DNA of 64,000 nt, from assembly GCA_963848675.1 (NCBI GenBank), contig CAWKEY010000021.1, forward strand, positions 140,212 through 204,211, given 5' to 3'. Below the pieces are notes generated by a model, which made no database searches, was not told the origin of the DNA, and was given only the letters and a program-made list of their open reading frames with translations. A program made the translations under genes and the position numbers. This document shows positions 45,291 to 56,315 of the stretch, one piece after another (positions within the stretch are counted from its first letter, which is position 1; each line of letters starts with the position of its first letter). Source of the stretch: CAWKEY01 sp963848675 (lineage in GTDB: Bacteria; Pseudomonadota; Gammaproteobacteria; Methylococcales; Methylomonadaceae).

Positions 45291-48125
45291 ACTCAATCGT
45301 AATGAGTCCTCAACCAGAACCGAACTGATTGACACCCAACTTGCGCGCGCGGGCTGGTCGAAGAACCGTCGAACTCTCGTCGAAGAGGTATTGTTGCAAA
45401 CAGCAGACCCAAGCGGGGCATACGGCAATGGGCAGTTTGCCGACTATGTCTTGCTGGGCTCAGACCAAATACCTCTTGCCGTCGTCGAAGCCAAGCGCTC
45501 GTCTCGAGACGAACTCGCCGGTAAACGCCAAGCGGCCGATTATGCAGACGCTATCAAAGCCAAGTTTGGTGTTGATCCTTTCATCTTTCTAACCAACGGC
45601 AAAGAAATCCAGTTTTGGGATCGTGACCGCTATCCGCCGAGAAAGATCGCAGGCTTTTATACGCGTGACGACCTTGAAAGACTGAAACACCAGAAGCGGC
45701 ACTCGCAACACCTCCAAGAGGTCGCCATCAATGCCGGTATTGCAGGCCGGGACTACCAGAACGAAGCCATTCGCCGTGTAACGGAAGGAGTCGACGCAGC
45801 TAAACGCAAATTCTTACTGGTGATGGCAACCGGCACCGGCAAGACCCGCACAACCATCGCATTGGTGGATACCTTGCTGCGTTCCAAGCGAGTGCAACGG
45901 GTATTATTCCTGGCGGATCGCCGTGAACTTGTTCGCCAGGCGATGTCGGAGTTTAAAACGTACCTTCCGAATGAAAGCCTCGCTCGTATTGAGAACGGCG
46001 AAACATCGGGATCACGCATCCAGTTCTCCACCTACCCCAGCATGATGCAGGTTTTTGAGCGCCTGTCAGTCGGGTATTATGACCTGATTGTGGCTGACGA
46101 AAGCCATCGCTCAATCTACCAGCGTTATAAAGCCATCTTCGATCATTTCGACGCGATTCAGCTGGGACTCACCGCCACACCCACCGACTACATCCACCAC
46201 AATACCTTCGATCTATTCGATTGCGGCGATGGCGCGCCGAGCTATTACTATAGCTACGAGCAAGCGATTGAGGACAAAAACCTGGTGAATTACCGGGTGC
46301 TGGATGCTCAAACCAACTTCCAGCTCAAAGGCATCCAGGGCGATACCCTGCCTGAACCCTTAAAGCAAATGGCCCGCGACCAAGGCGTTGAACCTGATGA
46401 ACTCAATTTCGACGGTAGTGACATCGAAAAGGGCGTCATTAACCAAGGCACCAACGACGCCATGGTTCGCGAGTTCATGGACAAAAGCCGTAAGGATGTT
46501 CGCGGCCTAACGCACAAGAGCATTTTCTTTGCCGTCAGTCATGCCCACGCAAAGCGCTTGTATGAAAGCTTCAACCGACTCTACCCGGAATTGCAACGCC
46601 AAGGCATGGCCGAAATCATCGACAGCCACATGGAACGCGCCGATGCCACGCTGGACGATTTCAAATACAAAACCATGCCGCGCGTCGCCATCTCGGTAGA
46701 CATGCTGGATACCGGTGTCGACGTACCGGCTATTCAAAATTTAGTGTTTGCCAAACCGGTGTTCAGTCGCGTCAAATTCTGGCAGATGATCGGGCGTGGT
46801 ACTCGACTATACATCGACAAGGCAACCGGCGAACTCAAAAAAGACTTCCTGATCATCGACCATTGGAAGAACTTCGCCTACTTCAAACTGAAGCCGGACG
46901 GCGAAGTAGATCACCCGAGCGAACCTTTACCGGTCCGGCTGTTCCGCTTGCGGCTCGAAAAATGGCAGCTGCTGCACGCGCAGCAACACGATACCCAAGC
47001 TATCATCGAAGAATTGCAAGCCATGCTGGCCGTCTTGCCACGCCAAAGTATCAACGTTCGACCTCATTGAGACGAACTGGATTCTTTGATGCAGGAATGG
47101 CCCGTTCCCAGTCAATCCGTACAAGAACAGCTATCCAAAACTATTGCGCCCTTGATGCGCCTGGCGCCGTTCTGGGGGCTGGATGAGCTTCAATTCCGCA
47201 TTTGGTGCGAGCGACTTACCGTCGCATGGTTGAAATCCGACCAAGGTGAGCAAAACAAGGTTACGGTACGGATTCAAGAAGCAGTTTCCAGCCTCGCCGA
47301 CAACATTCCCGAAGTGCGGCGTGTGCATGAGCAACGGACATGGGTACTTTCCTCGGGCTTTTGGCAGCACCTTGATTTACCCAGACTTGCGTCATTGCAA
47401 ACCACTTTTGCGCCGCTGATGCGTTACCGCACCTCCACTCCCAGCAGTACAGTCGAAGTCAACCTGCCGGATTCCATCACCCAGCGCAGTTGGACCACCT
47501 TTGCGCCGTTGATGCGCTACCGCACCTCCACCCCCAGCAGCACAGTCGAAATCAACCTGCCGGATTCCATCACCCAACGCAGTTGGATCATCTACGGCCC
47601 CACCGGTGAAGGCGCTTTTGCCGAAAGCTATCGTGAACAAGTCGAAGCGCTGGTGCGCCGCCTGGCAGACCAGTTGCCCGAGTTGGCCAAGCTCAAGCAG
47701 GGTGAAAACCTTTCAGACAACGAACTCGACCGCATTAGCCAAACACTCAACCAGACCGATCTCTTTGTCACCGAAGACACCTTGCGCAAGGCCTTTGAGG
47801 CCCCGGCCGCATCACTCGCCGACTTTTTGCGCCACATCCTTTGCGAGGATGCCCACTTACCGAATCGCGAAGAACGCATCAATGCCGCCTTCGATGCTTT
47901 CATTGCCCAACACGGCTACCTGCACGCCAATCAATTAAACTTCTTGCGGGCGGTAAAAGCTGCCGTGCTGCGTCATGGGCGAATCACCGCGCTGCACTCA
48001 GTGAGCCGCCGCTGTCGCGCATCGGACGCGTTGAGCTGCTGTTTCCGCCGCAGGACATTGAACAACTCGTTGCTTTCGTCAACCAACTGGTCGACCGAAG
48101 CCGCTTAAACCAACATGGAAAATAA
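45283..48125 (+). pseudogene. hsdR: Type I restriction enzyme R subunit, frameshifted
   Basis: The first 595 codons are a clean HsdR start. They contain the nuclease region (FADYVLLGSDQIPLAVVEAKRS, the D...ExK motif), Walker A MATGTGKTRT, a DESHR box and QMIGRGTRLY. The frame stops at 47070 after LPRQSINVRPH, but the protein continues in another frame from about 47086 (QLSKTIAPLMRLAPFWG, FRIWCERLTVAWLK). A second shift near 47985 precedes EPPLSRIGRVELLFPPQDI. A 93-bp tandem duplication lies in the second part. At least two frameshifts make it non-functional as a full subunit. The start is a GTG with AGAGGATG upstream. Confidence 0.85.
47401..47586 (+). repeat. 93-bp tandem duplication in hsdR
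   Basis: Units 47401-47493 and 47494-47586 both encode TTFAPLMRYRTSTPSSTVE then (V/I)NLPDSITQRSW (31 residues). They differ by about eight bases, nearly all synonymous, so the second copy drifted under coding constraint or was acquired from a diverged allele. Confidence 0.9.
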
Positions 48126-48130
48126 CGTAA

Positions 48131-50646
48131 ATGCTTGCCCCGCACATCAAAAAAAAAGTCGACAAACTCTGGGACCGCTTTTGGTCAGCGGGTCTTACCA
48201 ATCCGTTGGTGGCCGTCGAGCAGATCACCTACTTACTGTTTCTTAAACGGCTGGAAGATATTGATAAAACCCGCGTTAGACCGCAATTTACCGTCGATTT
48301 ATGACCTGACGGACGAAGAGAAAACAAAAATAGACGCGGCAAAGGAAGAAGATCGTGCCGAATTGCGCAAGCAGTTTGACGCCTTCAACGTGTCGCTGGA
48401 GTTACATCCGCCAGGAAAAGACCAACCCAACGCACCTGATTGAAAAGGTCTTTCCCTGGTTGCGAGGCATTGAAGCTCGGCTGGCAAAAAACGAAGACGA
48501 TTCCGAACTAGCCAGCCTCAACAACCGCATGGCTGATGCCTATTTCCAGCTTGATCCCAACAAGGGCCAAGTTCTGGCTGACGCCATTGATCTAATTGAC
48601 CAACTCTTCGCCCGCGCGGGCGGTAGTTCTGCCGCCCAGGACATCATGGGCGACACTTTTGAATACCTGCTCAGCGAAATGGCTACGGCGGGCAAAAATG
48701 GTCAGTTCCGTACACCGCGCCATTTGATTCGCTTTATGGTTGAACTGCTCGATCCTGAACCCGGCCAGCGCATCATCGACCCGGCCGCAGGCACCGGCGG
48801 CTTCCTGTTCAGTGCTCAACAATACTTAATGCGCAAGTATTCCGCGCAAGATAACCTGGTGTTGGAATGGGATGGCACACCGCACCGAACCGACGGCGCG
48901 GCAGCAACCCCGGAGCAATACACCGCCATTCACCACGGTGCCAACTTCGTCGGTCTCGACAACGACCGTACCATGGCCCGCATCGGCTGGATGAACCTGG
49001 TGCTGCATGACGTCACCGATCCGCATTTGCTGCAAGGCGACTCCTTAAGTAAACGCGATGGCAAACCCAAACTCGCCGAACTGCTTGAACCCGAATCCTA
49101 CGACTTTGTGCTGGCCAATCCGCCATTTACCGGCACAGTGGATACTAACGACCTGGAAAAAGACAGCAAGCTGTTCCCACGCGCTACCGACAAAGGCAAA
49201 AAGAAAGACGATGCCGTCACCAACAAAAGCGAATTGCTGTTCTTGTGGCTGATGCTCGACCTGCTGCAAATCGGTGGACGCTGCGCGGTCATCATTCCAG
49301 AGGGCGTACTGTTCGGCAACACTGATGCACACAAGCGCCTGCGCCGCGAATTGCTCACCGAGCATGTTGTGGAAGGCGTTATCTCACTGCCGGGCGGCGT
49401 TTTCCAGCCCTATACCGGCGTCAAGACGTCCATTTTGCTGTTTCGCAAAGAGACGCGTCGCGAGGAAAAGCAAAGTTTTACCGGCCAGAACCCGCGCACC
49501 GAATACGTTTGGTTCTACGAGGTCGAAGAAGATGGCTTCTCGAAGGATGCCAAGCGCAATGGCCGTCCTGGGCAACGTAATGACCTCTGGGATGCCCTTG
49601 TCAAGTTCAAGGCATGGCTGGCAGAAGGCCGTGCCGGCACCCAGCGCTTTGAGAAGACCTTGCTACAACCAAGCTTCCACACTGAACGCTGGCGGCAAGC
49701 GCTGCTTCGCGACACCGCCGACCAACTCACTCCTGCAGGCGAGGCATTCGCCAGCCTGCCGGACACCGGTATTTGGGACGGCCAAGTCTGGGGCATTCAT
49801 GACTTGTTTCCTGAACTGCCGCGTGATCCGAAAGAAGCAGAAAACCTGATACGCCAGGATGTCGGAAAAGCTTTGCACGACTTGGTTGTGCATTTTTTCG
49901 CCGCCCCGGCTAGATCGGTGTTGGATAAATGGCAGGCCAAACAAACTTTGACCGAGGAACAGCTTAAGGCAGAGTGGCTTAAAGCCATCAAAATCCCACA
50001 ACAGGAATTTAGCCGTGCCGCCCGCGAAGTACAACGTTTCTTTGAGCCCGAAGACGCACCGGCATTGCCGTTATGGAAGGAATTGATCAAAGACACATTA
50101 AATGCCGGACTTGCTTACCAGGAAAATGCAGTGACAAAACCCCGCTCGATACCGTTCGCCGAGTATGCACCTTTTACCGACCTGATCCCGCGATTGGAAG
50201 AGCTTGCTCGCTCAGTTGCGAAGCTCGACGGCTTCGACGTGGTTCTGCGTAGCCTGTCTATAGATCAATCAACCCCACTCGTCGCCGCCAAACACTGGGT
50301 AGTGCCGGTAAGGGACTGGGTGCGCAATGACGACTGGCAATCGGAAGACGGCAACTTAAAAGGTTCGCACGATGCGAATGGCTTGGTACGCCAGCAGTAT
50401 GTCGAGGCCATGCTGGCTGCCAAATTGTATGACGCAAAAGAAGTGCTCAAGGAGAGTTTGCTCGACCCAGACTGTATCGAAGCACATGACTGGAATCTCT
50501 CCTCCGGCCAGTACAAACCTTTTGATTTTACCCAGCTCAAGAGCGACAAAACCGTCGTTGAATTGATAGCTGAATTACGACAAACCGAGCAACGTGTCAT
50601 CGGTGGTCTGGACAAGCTGCTAGCTATGGTAGAGGGCCGGGAATGA
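48131..50646 (+). pseudogene. hsdM: Type I restriction-modification M subunit, frameshifted near its N-terminus
   Basis: ATG 48131 opens APHIKKKVDKLWDRFWSAGL, which fits HsdM. The frame then breaks near 48285 (stop TGA at 48301) and again near 48390, after which 48400-50646 is open. The long part has the adenine-N6 methyltransferase motifs DPAAGTGGF (motif I) and LANPPFTG (motif IV), then a long C-terminal region. The two N-terminal shifts compensate in reading order but destroy the normal start, so activity is unlikely unless an internal start is used. Confidence 0.8.
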
Positions 50647-51538
50647 GATTACCTGATAGCTGGGTTAATGTTGCATTACCTCAAATTTGTGATCTTGTTG
50701 GAGGGGGTACTCCAGAACGCTCTAATATCAAATACTTCGGCGGAAATATCCCGTGGATAACTCCATCAGATGTTACCAAGCTGGAGGGAATCGTTATTCA
50801 TGAAACCCAGGAAACTCTGACCGAAGAGGGTTTAAAAAACTCACCGGCCAAAATAGTTCCTGCTGGCTCAGTGCTAATGGCAACTCGGGAACGCAGTGGG
50901 CAAGGCGGCGATTGCAGGAACTGATATAGCGACCAATCAGGATTTCACAAGCCTTGTAATCGATGCTGAGTTGGTTTCTAGCGAATATTTGGCCCGTGCT
51001 ATCGAATCACGCGCTGGTCTTCTTAAGAGCCAGTCTCAAGGTTCAACTATTAAGGGAATTCCAAGAGCTACTGTATCGCGACTAAAAATACCACTCCCCA
51101 CACTTCCCGAACAACAGCGCATCGTCGATGTGCTGCGTTAGGCTGAAGTCGCTTGGTAAATACCGCTCTGACACGAAAGCGACAATAGACACGGCAACAC
51201 GCGAGTTCTGTGCCAAGTTGTTTGGAGATGTCTTTACCAATAATAAGTCTTGGCCTGTTGCCAAACTCGGTGAAATTTCAGACATTGTGCGCGGCAGTTC
51301 CCCACGTCCACAGGGAGATTCCCGCTTGTACGGTGGCCCCGTTCCTCGACTAATGGTGTCGGACCTCACTCGCGACGGACTGTGGGTCAATGCGACGACT
51401 GACTCCCTAACCAAGGAGGGCGCAAAATCCAGCCGTGCCATGCCTGCTCGTTCTGTGGTTATGGCTGTTAGCGGGGCACCAGGGATGACGGCGATTTTGA
51501 ATACGATGCCTGCCATGACGGTTTCGTTGGACTCGTGA
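50643..51538 (+). pseudogene. hsdS: Type I restriction specificity subunit, frameshifted and truncated
   Basis: The start overlaps the hsdM stop by ATGA. The first recognition domain (LPDSWVNVALPQICDLVGGGTP) shifts frame near 50896 and continues to LPTLPEQQRIVDVLR. Another shift near 51130 leads into the second recognition domain (WPVAKLGEISDIVRGSSPRP), which ends abruptly around 51530 where a transposase-like fragment begins. DNA target specificity cannot be deduced. Confidence 0.8.
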
Positions 51539-51539
51539 C

Positions 51540-51967
51540 CTTGATCGAATGTCATGCAGGCTAACGCTCTTTGATCAGCATTAGCTTGACCGTCGCAAGC
51601 TGTGGCGGTGTTTCGCAACTGCTACGACAGGCAGATTCGCAACCTATGCCTGCTCGAACAATGCCTTCGCGTCGCTGTAGCGGTGACACTTTTCGTCCAC
51701 CGTCATGTCTTTGGTGATGCGGACATAAAAAGCGTCAGCTGTGCGGTTCCTGATTTCATCGTGAAACGCCGACAAGCAGGCGGCCCGTAAGCCTGAATCT
51801 TGATCGATAAAGAAACGCCACTTCTTGACATTACCCAACAGGCGTTTGAGGAAGAAAAAGTGCCCATACATTGTGTATTCGCCATGGGTCTGCATACCAT
51901 ACTCTGGAAGTCGATATTGAGTGAGCGCGGAGCCAAGGTATCCGTTCGCACGAAGTATTTGCACCAC
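51540..51967 (-). mobile_element. Transposase fragment
   Basis: The minus strand encodes GMQTHGEYTMYGHFFFLKRL, then RFFIDQDSGLRAACLSAFHD, which reads like the catalytic part of a DDE-type transposase. No start, terminal repeats or complete gene are seen. It sits exactly where hsdS is cut off. The IS family is not identified. Confidence 0.4.
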
Positions 51968-52401
51968 CCGAACGCCCTACCGACTTCTCTCGCCCCACGG
52001 GCGATGGTGATCGAGGGCTGTTCGATGTCATCACGAAGCTGGAAATGCTGCGACATGAATGGCGCGGTTGGTGATCGTGGACGATCCGGAAGTGTTCGAT
52101 GACTTCTGCACCAATCCGCAAGCCGCTTGGCGTAGCGAACATTTTGAGGCTGGCAACAAGCGCATGTCGGCAAACTTGGAGCAACAGGCAGCACTAGGGC
52201 TAAAGCGGCAAGGTGAGTGTGCCCAAGTTCAATGCCGTGACCCAACAAACCGAGTACCTGACCGCCTACCGTCCGTTGCGCGAGGATGAAAATACCCGTC
52301 TGCTTGATGCGGCAAGACTCAAAAGTGACTTAGAAAAAAGCGAGTCAGCTTCCGCCAACAACGCCGATGCAAGCAACGGATCATTTGGGGGAGCAGGTGG
52401 A
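51968..52401 (+). pseudogene. Unidentified gene remnant between hsdS and the ATPase
   Basis: Plus-strand pieces GLFDVITKLEMLRHEWRGW, then VDDPEVFDDFCTNPQAAWRSE, then QGE(V)PKFNAVTQQTEYLTAYRP and an acidic tail are one protein once frame changes near 52065 and 52215 are allowed. The tail leads to the ATPase ATG at 52402. I cannot name the family. It is likely part of the same restriction-associated operon. Confidence 0.45.
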
Positions 52402-54178
52402 ATGAAACTGCGCTACCTTCACTTGGGCAATTATCCGCCCATCAAGGATATGGCGGTGAGCTTTGCCAGCGGCTCGCCATTGCAACGCGAATGCGCCATC
52501 CGCTTTGTGGTCGGGGTGAACGGCAGCGGTAAATCCAACCTGTTGCGCGCGGTAGCGAAGTATTTCTGGCATTGTCGAGCAACGCGTACCGCAGTTTGCG
52601 GTGAGTCTGATTTACGAGTTGGGTGTGCGTGGCACAGCCAGTCACCGGACACTAGTACTTGATTGCCCCGGAAATCGCTTTGACGCGAGTCTGCGGGTGC
52701 GGAACGTTTGACACGGCCGGATGATGCTGACGTGAGGGCTTTCGAGGCCGCGCTGACTATGCTGCGAGATAATACTGAGCCACCGGTGCATGGCTTTATG
52801 CCGCTGATTCCGCCAGGCGACTGGCCTTCACGCGTCAGCGACCCCGCCGCAGATGGCCCTGCCCAATGCAGTGCTTGCCTACACCACCGGTGCAATGCAG
52901 CCTTGGCAAGCGCTGTGGAATCGAAGCCAAGATAGCGACGATGTGGAACTGGTTTCGCAAGGTGAGGATTACGATCCGAGCGCAGAACGCCCGGCGGGCT
53001 GGAGCGTTGAGCAGGAAATGGCTACGCAGTCTGCTAGCGATACCTCGTCAACAGAGCCGGTTGATGGCGATTGGGCAAGCGAACCACGGCATCCAGTCAA
53101 AACCTGTTCCGTCGACCAATTTTGCTGACGCCAGCGTTGCTCAAATGTGCTTTGCTTGCCGTTTCATTGCCGCAGGCTTTTATGGACACAACGATGATCC
53201 GCAATTGGCTGAAATTAGTGCTTTGCTGGCGAAAATAGGTAAACGGGATAACAACTTGACGCCACTGCAGGAGTTATTGCAACGCGGCGGCTGGCATCAT
53301 TTGGTATCGGTTGCCTTGCGCAGCCGCCTGCAACTCAAGGCTTGGCCGCGCCATCTGCGCGAAACTGCTCATGATTGGCTGATGTGCGCTGGCGAGGTAA
53401 TAGCGGAACGCCATCCCACCGAGGCACGCCGCACTTGGTACTTCGACTTGAACGGCGATTTCAGCGGTTATGCTGAAACTTTAACCGCCAATGACAATTT
53501 ACAGATCAGCACATCCCAAGGCGAAGCACTATGGGCGCTACTAGGTGGCCACGAAGCCACAGCCTTTGAGTTATTTACCAAACTTGTTGAATTGCATCAA
53601 GCAGGCCTATTCGACGATGTCGAGCTTCGCCTGAGGCGACACGCCAAACCCGATGAGACCTCGGATAGCGATGAGCGTGAAAATGACATCGGTATATTGC
53701 GCTTTGAAGAACTTTCCGACGGTGAGCAAATGATCCTGAGCCGCATGGCCTTGTTCCATTTGCTGGAAGGACAACAAGACGCGCTGCTGTTGCTGGACGA
53801 ACCGGAGACGCATTTTAATGATAAGTCGAAGCGGGAAATCGTCGACATCATTGATAGCGCCATTGGTAAAACGGCCAACGATGTATTGATTTCAACGCAC
53901 TCGGCGATTGTATTGAGCGATGTGTTCAAGAGGAAGTCGAGACGGTGAAAATACCCGAAGGTTCAACTTGGGGTGACCGAACAAATGTCCGACGACCCAG
54001 TGCGCTAATGATGCGGCGAAGCGATGACAGCATCGGCAAGCGCGCACAAGAATTTATTGAAGATAAGTTGCGCAAAGCAACCGGTACTGCGGCAGACATC
54101 CAGCAACTAGAACAGTTAATTGCCAGGATGGGCTCCGGTTTCTATCGTAGCGAGGGCATCTTGTTGACCAAAGTTTAA
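52402..54178 (+). pseudogene. Restriction system-associated AAA ATPase, frameshifted
   Basis: It starts MKLRYLHLGNYPPIKD with GVNGSGKSNLLRAVAK (Walker A). The frame is broken near 52570, 52680, 52860 and 53110. From 53120 to 53940 it is intact, with LSDGEQMILSRMALFHL (signature) and ALLLLDEPETHFND (Walker B), then shifts again into SIGKRAQEFIEDKLRKATGT at 54030-54178. ATPases of this type accompany type I systems with RhuM. At least five frameshifts make it a dead gene. Confidence 0.75.
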
Positions 54179-54439
54179 AAATGTGCAGCTTAAGCCGTTG
54201 TGAGCTTTGTGCTGTTGCGCTTTATCGCTTGCCGTGACTTACAGTGGACTTAGAGTGTTCTGTGAGAACGTTTTAGGCCGCAGACAGCTACGAGGCCAAT
54301 CTAGTTCCACCTCGGGTGCCTACGCAAATTGAAGCGGACTGGTTGTGGGCTTTTCTCTGTGGTGCCAGCGGGAATTACCGATCGCGGTCTTGCCGAACGA
54401 GGCATACGCCCCGGCAGTACCGATAGGCACCTGATCGGT

Positions 54440-55083
54440 GTGGAATTCCTACTCTACGAAACCGAGGATGGCCGAACCCGCGGCGAATGCCGGTTTATAG
54501 ATGAAACACTATGGCTGACGCTGAGTGGCATGGCCGAGCTGTATCAGACTAGCAAACAGAACGTTGAAGCACTAAAGGCCTTGTTGCGACAGCACACTGT
54601 ATTAGAATGCAGCAGATAGGACGACATGCGCTCAACGGTTCTTACCGCGATGCCATCCTGGCCGTAGGCTACCGGGTGCGATCCACTCGAGGCACACAGT
54701 TCCGGCGCTGGGCCACGGAGAGACTGCGCGAGTATCTGGTGAAGGGTTTTACAATGGATGACGAACGGCTGAAGAACCCGCCGGTTGCAGGTTCCGGCGT
54801 GCCCGACCACTTCGATGAGTTAAAGGACATTTTTCCGAAGGATTGGGAAGAAAAGCTCAATGCCTTCCTGGAATTTAATGACCGGAATGTACTCCCCAAT
54901 GCCGGCAGTCTATCCAAAAAACAAGCGGAAGCTCACGCCGAAGCAGAATATGCAAAATTCGCAGATCAGCGTCGCGCATTGTTGGAAGCTGATGGCGAAA
55001 AGTACAACCTAAAAATGCTGGAAACAGCGGCTGAGATGTTGCCGTCGCGCATTCGAAAGCCGAAGCCTGCGGATGAATCGTAA
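54440..55083 (+). pseudogene. RhuM family protein, broken
   Basis: FLLYETEDGRTRGECRFIDE and LTLSGMAELYQTSKQNV are the RhuM N-terminus. After a frameshift near 54600, AVGYRVRSTRGTQFRRWATE and RLREYLVKGFTMDDERLKNP follow, then a C-terminal part to 55083. The central portion expected between the pieces is missing. RhuM proteins are commonly found within restriction-modification islands; their role is unclear. Confidence 0.75.
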
Positions 55084-55197
55084 GCCCCACCATTATTTAA
55101 GGCCACCCTATAAATGAGAAAGCGGTCAACTTAGTATTGACTAGGTAATGCAAGCGCATTACAGTTTAACTCTAAACTTTAGCTACTAGAGATTACA

Positions 55198-55398
55198 ATG
55201 GCCAGCACACTCGAATCCGAATCCACGCTGACTGATCGGTATCAAACTACGGTGCCGGACACAGTTCGCCGTGCGCTCAAATTAGGTAAGCGGGACAAAA
55301 TTCATTATTCGATCCGGCCCGATAGCACGGTCGTAATAAGCCGTGTTAGTCAGACTGAAGAAGAAGACCCGGTCATTCGACGGTTTTGGGTTTCTTGA
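55198..55398 (+). pseudogene. prlF: PrlF-family antitoxin, truncated by frameshift
   Basis: The first 60 residues (TLTDRYQTTVPDTVRRALKL, GKRDKIHYSIRPDSTVVISR) match an AbrB-like PrlF antitoxin. The frame is lost at FWVS after 55385, while GDIATQQDG-like residues continue in another frame. No YhaV-type toxin follows, so the pair is defunct. Confidence 0.65.
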
Positions 55399-56315
55399 CA
55401 GGGGACATTGCCACGCAGCAGGACGGATCAAAACGCAATCCTTAATTACGTGAATCCAGAATGTAGCTATTATTGCCACGTACTGATGATCGCCCTGCCG
55501 CAACGCCAAAGTTAGGACAGACCGGGGACTTGCAGTGGTTAACCTGGATACCATCGCGCTCTGGGGGGATCCGAGGTGGTTCTGGAAAGCTGCGAAGATT
55601 ATAATAAAAAATAGTCAGAGGTGATTGAGGTGATTTCGACACGCCGTTGTAAAAAAGGGGGATCCGGGGGTGGTTCTGGGTAGAAGCTGCGGAAGATTTT
55701 TCCTGCATGATCCAAATATGAGAGGCCAGTAAGAATAGGCAGACTACCACCGTTTTCCGGACTACATCAACAGATTAAGTGAACGCCTTGGGAAAATTTG
55801 TCTACTGATTTTAATATAAGAAGAGTAAAAGTGCAAGTTGAAACATAAAAGCCCTCCTTCAAATACGTTGTTTTCTGAACAATCAACGGCATGACTATGG
55901 CCGCTAATAATACCTGTTATTTATCTGTCGCCTGGCTAAGATTTTAATAAAGAGGTTGGCTAGGCGGCGCAAAGCCGAAAGGGAAACTCAATAATCATTC
56001 AATGGGGGTAACTTTCTGGAAAAGTGCGTCATTCTCTGACGCATCCTCCCCAATATTTTCTAAATCCTATGGGGACAGTGATTGCTCGTTCTTGTTGCTA
56101 TGTCCGCTTGGACATGAAATTCTCCTTAGATACCTAATTGAACGAAAATTGGAATGCCGTTTAATGGCCTACGTTTTTTCCAAAAACCTTTTTCGTAAGA
56201 AAATTTAGTTTTTCATTTTTTCATTGAAGAAAGCCGGTGCCGAAGAGTTTCGCAACCATATCATTGAGTTCACACTTAGCTTTGAATGAAGAGATCGACG
56301 AACCCACAACAGTGC
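55399..56315. other. Gene-poor region after the island
   Basis: About 0.9 kb with no convincing gene. It contains the GGATCC-type direct repeats at 55563-55700. A 68-codon ORF at 56002-56208 has no similarity, composition bias or RBS that I would trust. Confidence 0.5.
55563..55700. repeat. Pair of related 38-44 bp direct repeats
   Basis: GGGGGATCCGAGGTGGTTCT then GGAAAGCTGCGAAGATT (55563-55600), and GGGGGATCCGGGGGTGGTTC then TGGGTAGAAGCTGCGGAAGA (55657-55700). The spacing is about 94 bp. They look like two members of a short dispersed intergenic repeat. Confidence 0.6.

Noticed and set aside
56002..56208. A 68-codon ORF in the gap before the molybdenum hydroxylase
   Set aside because: No ribosome binding site, motif or family resemblance; the surrounding DNA is non-coding in character.
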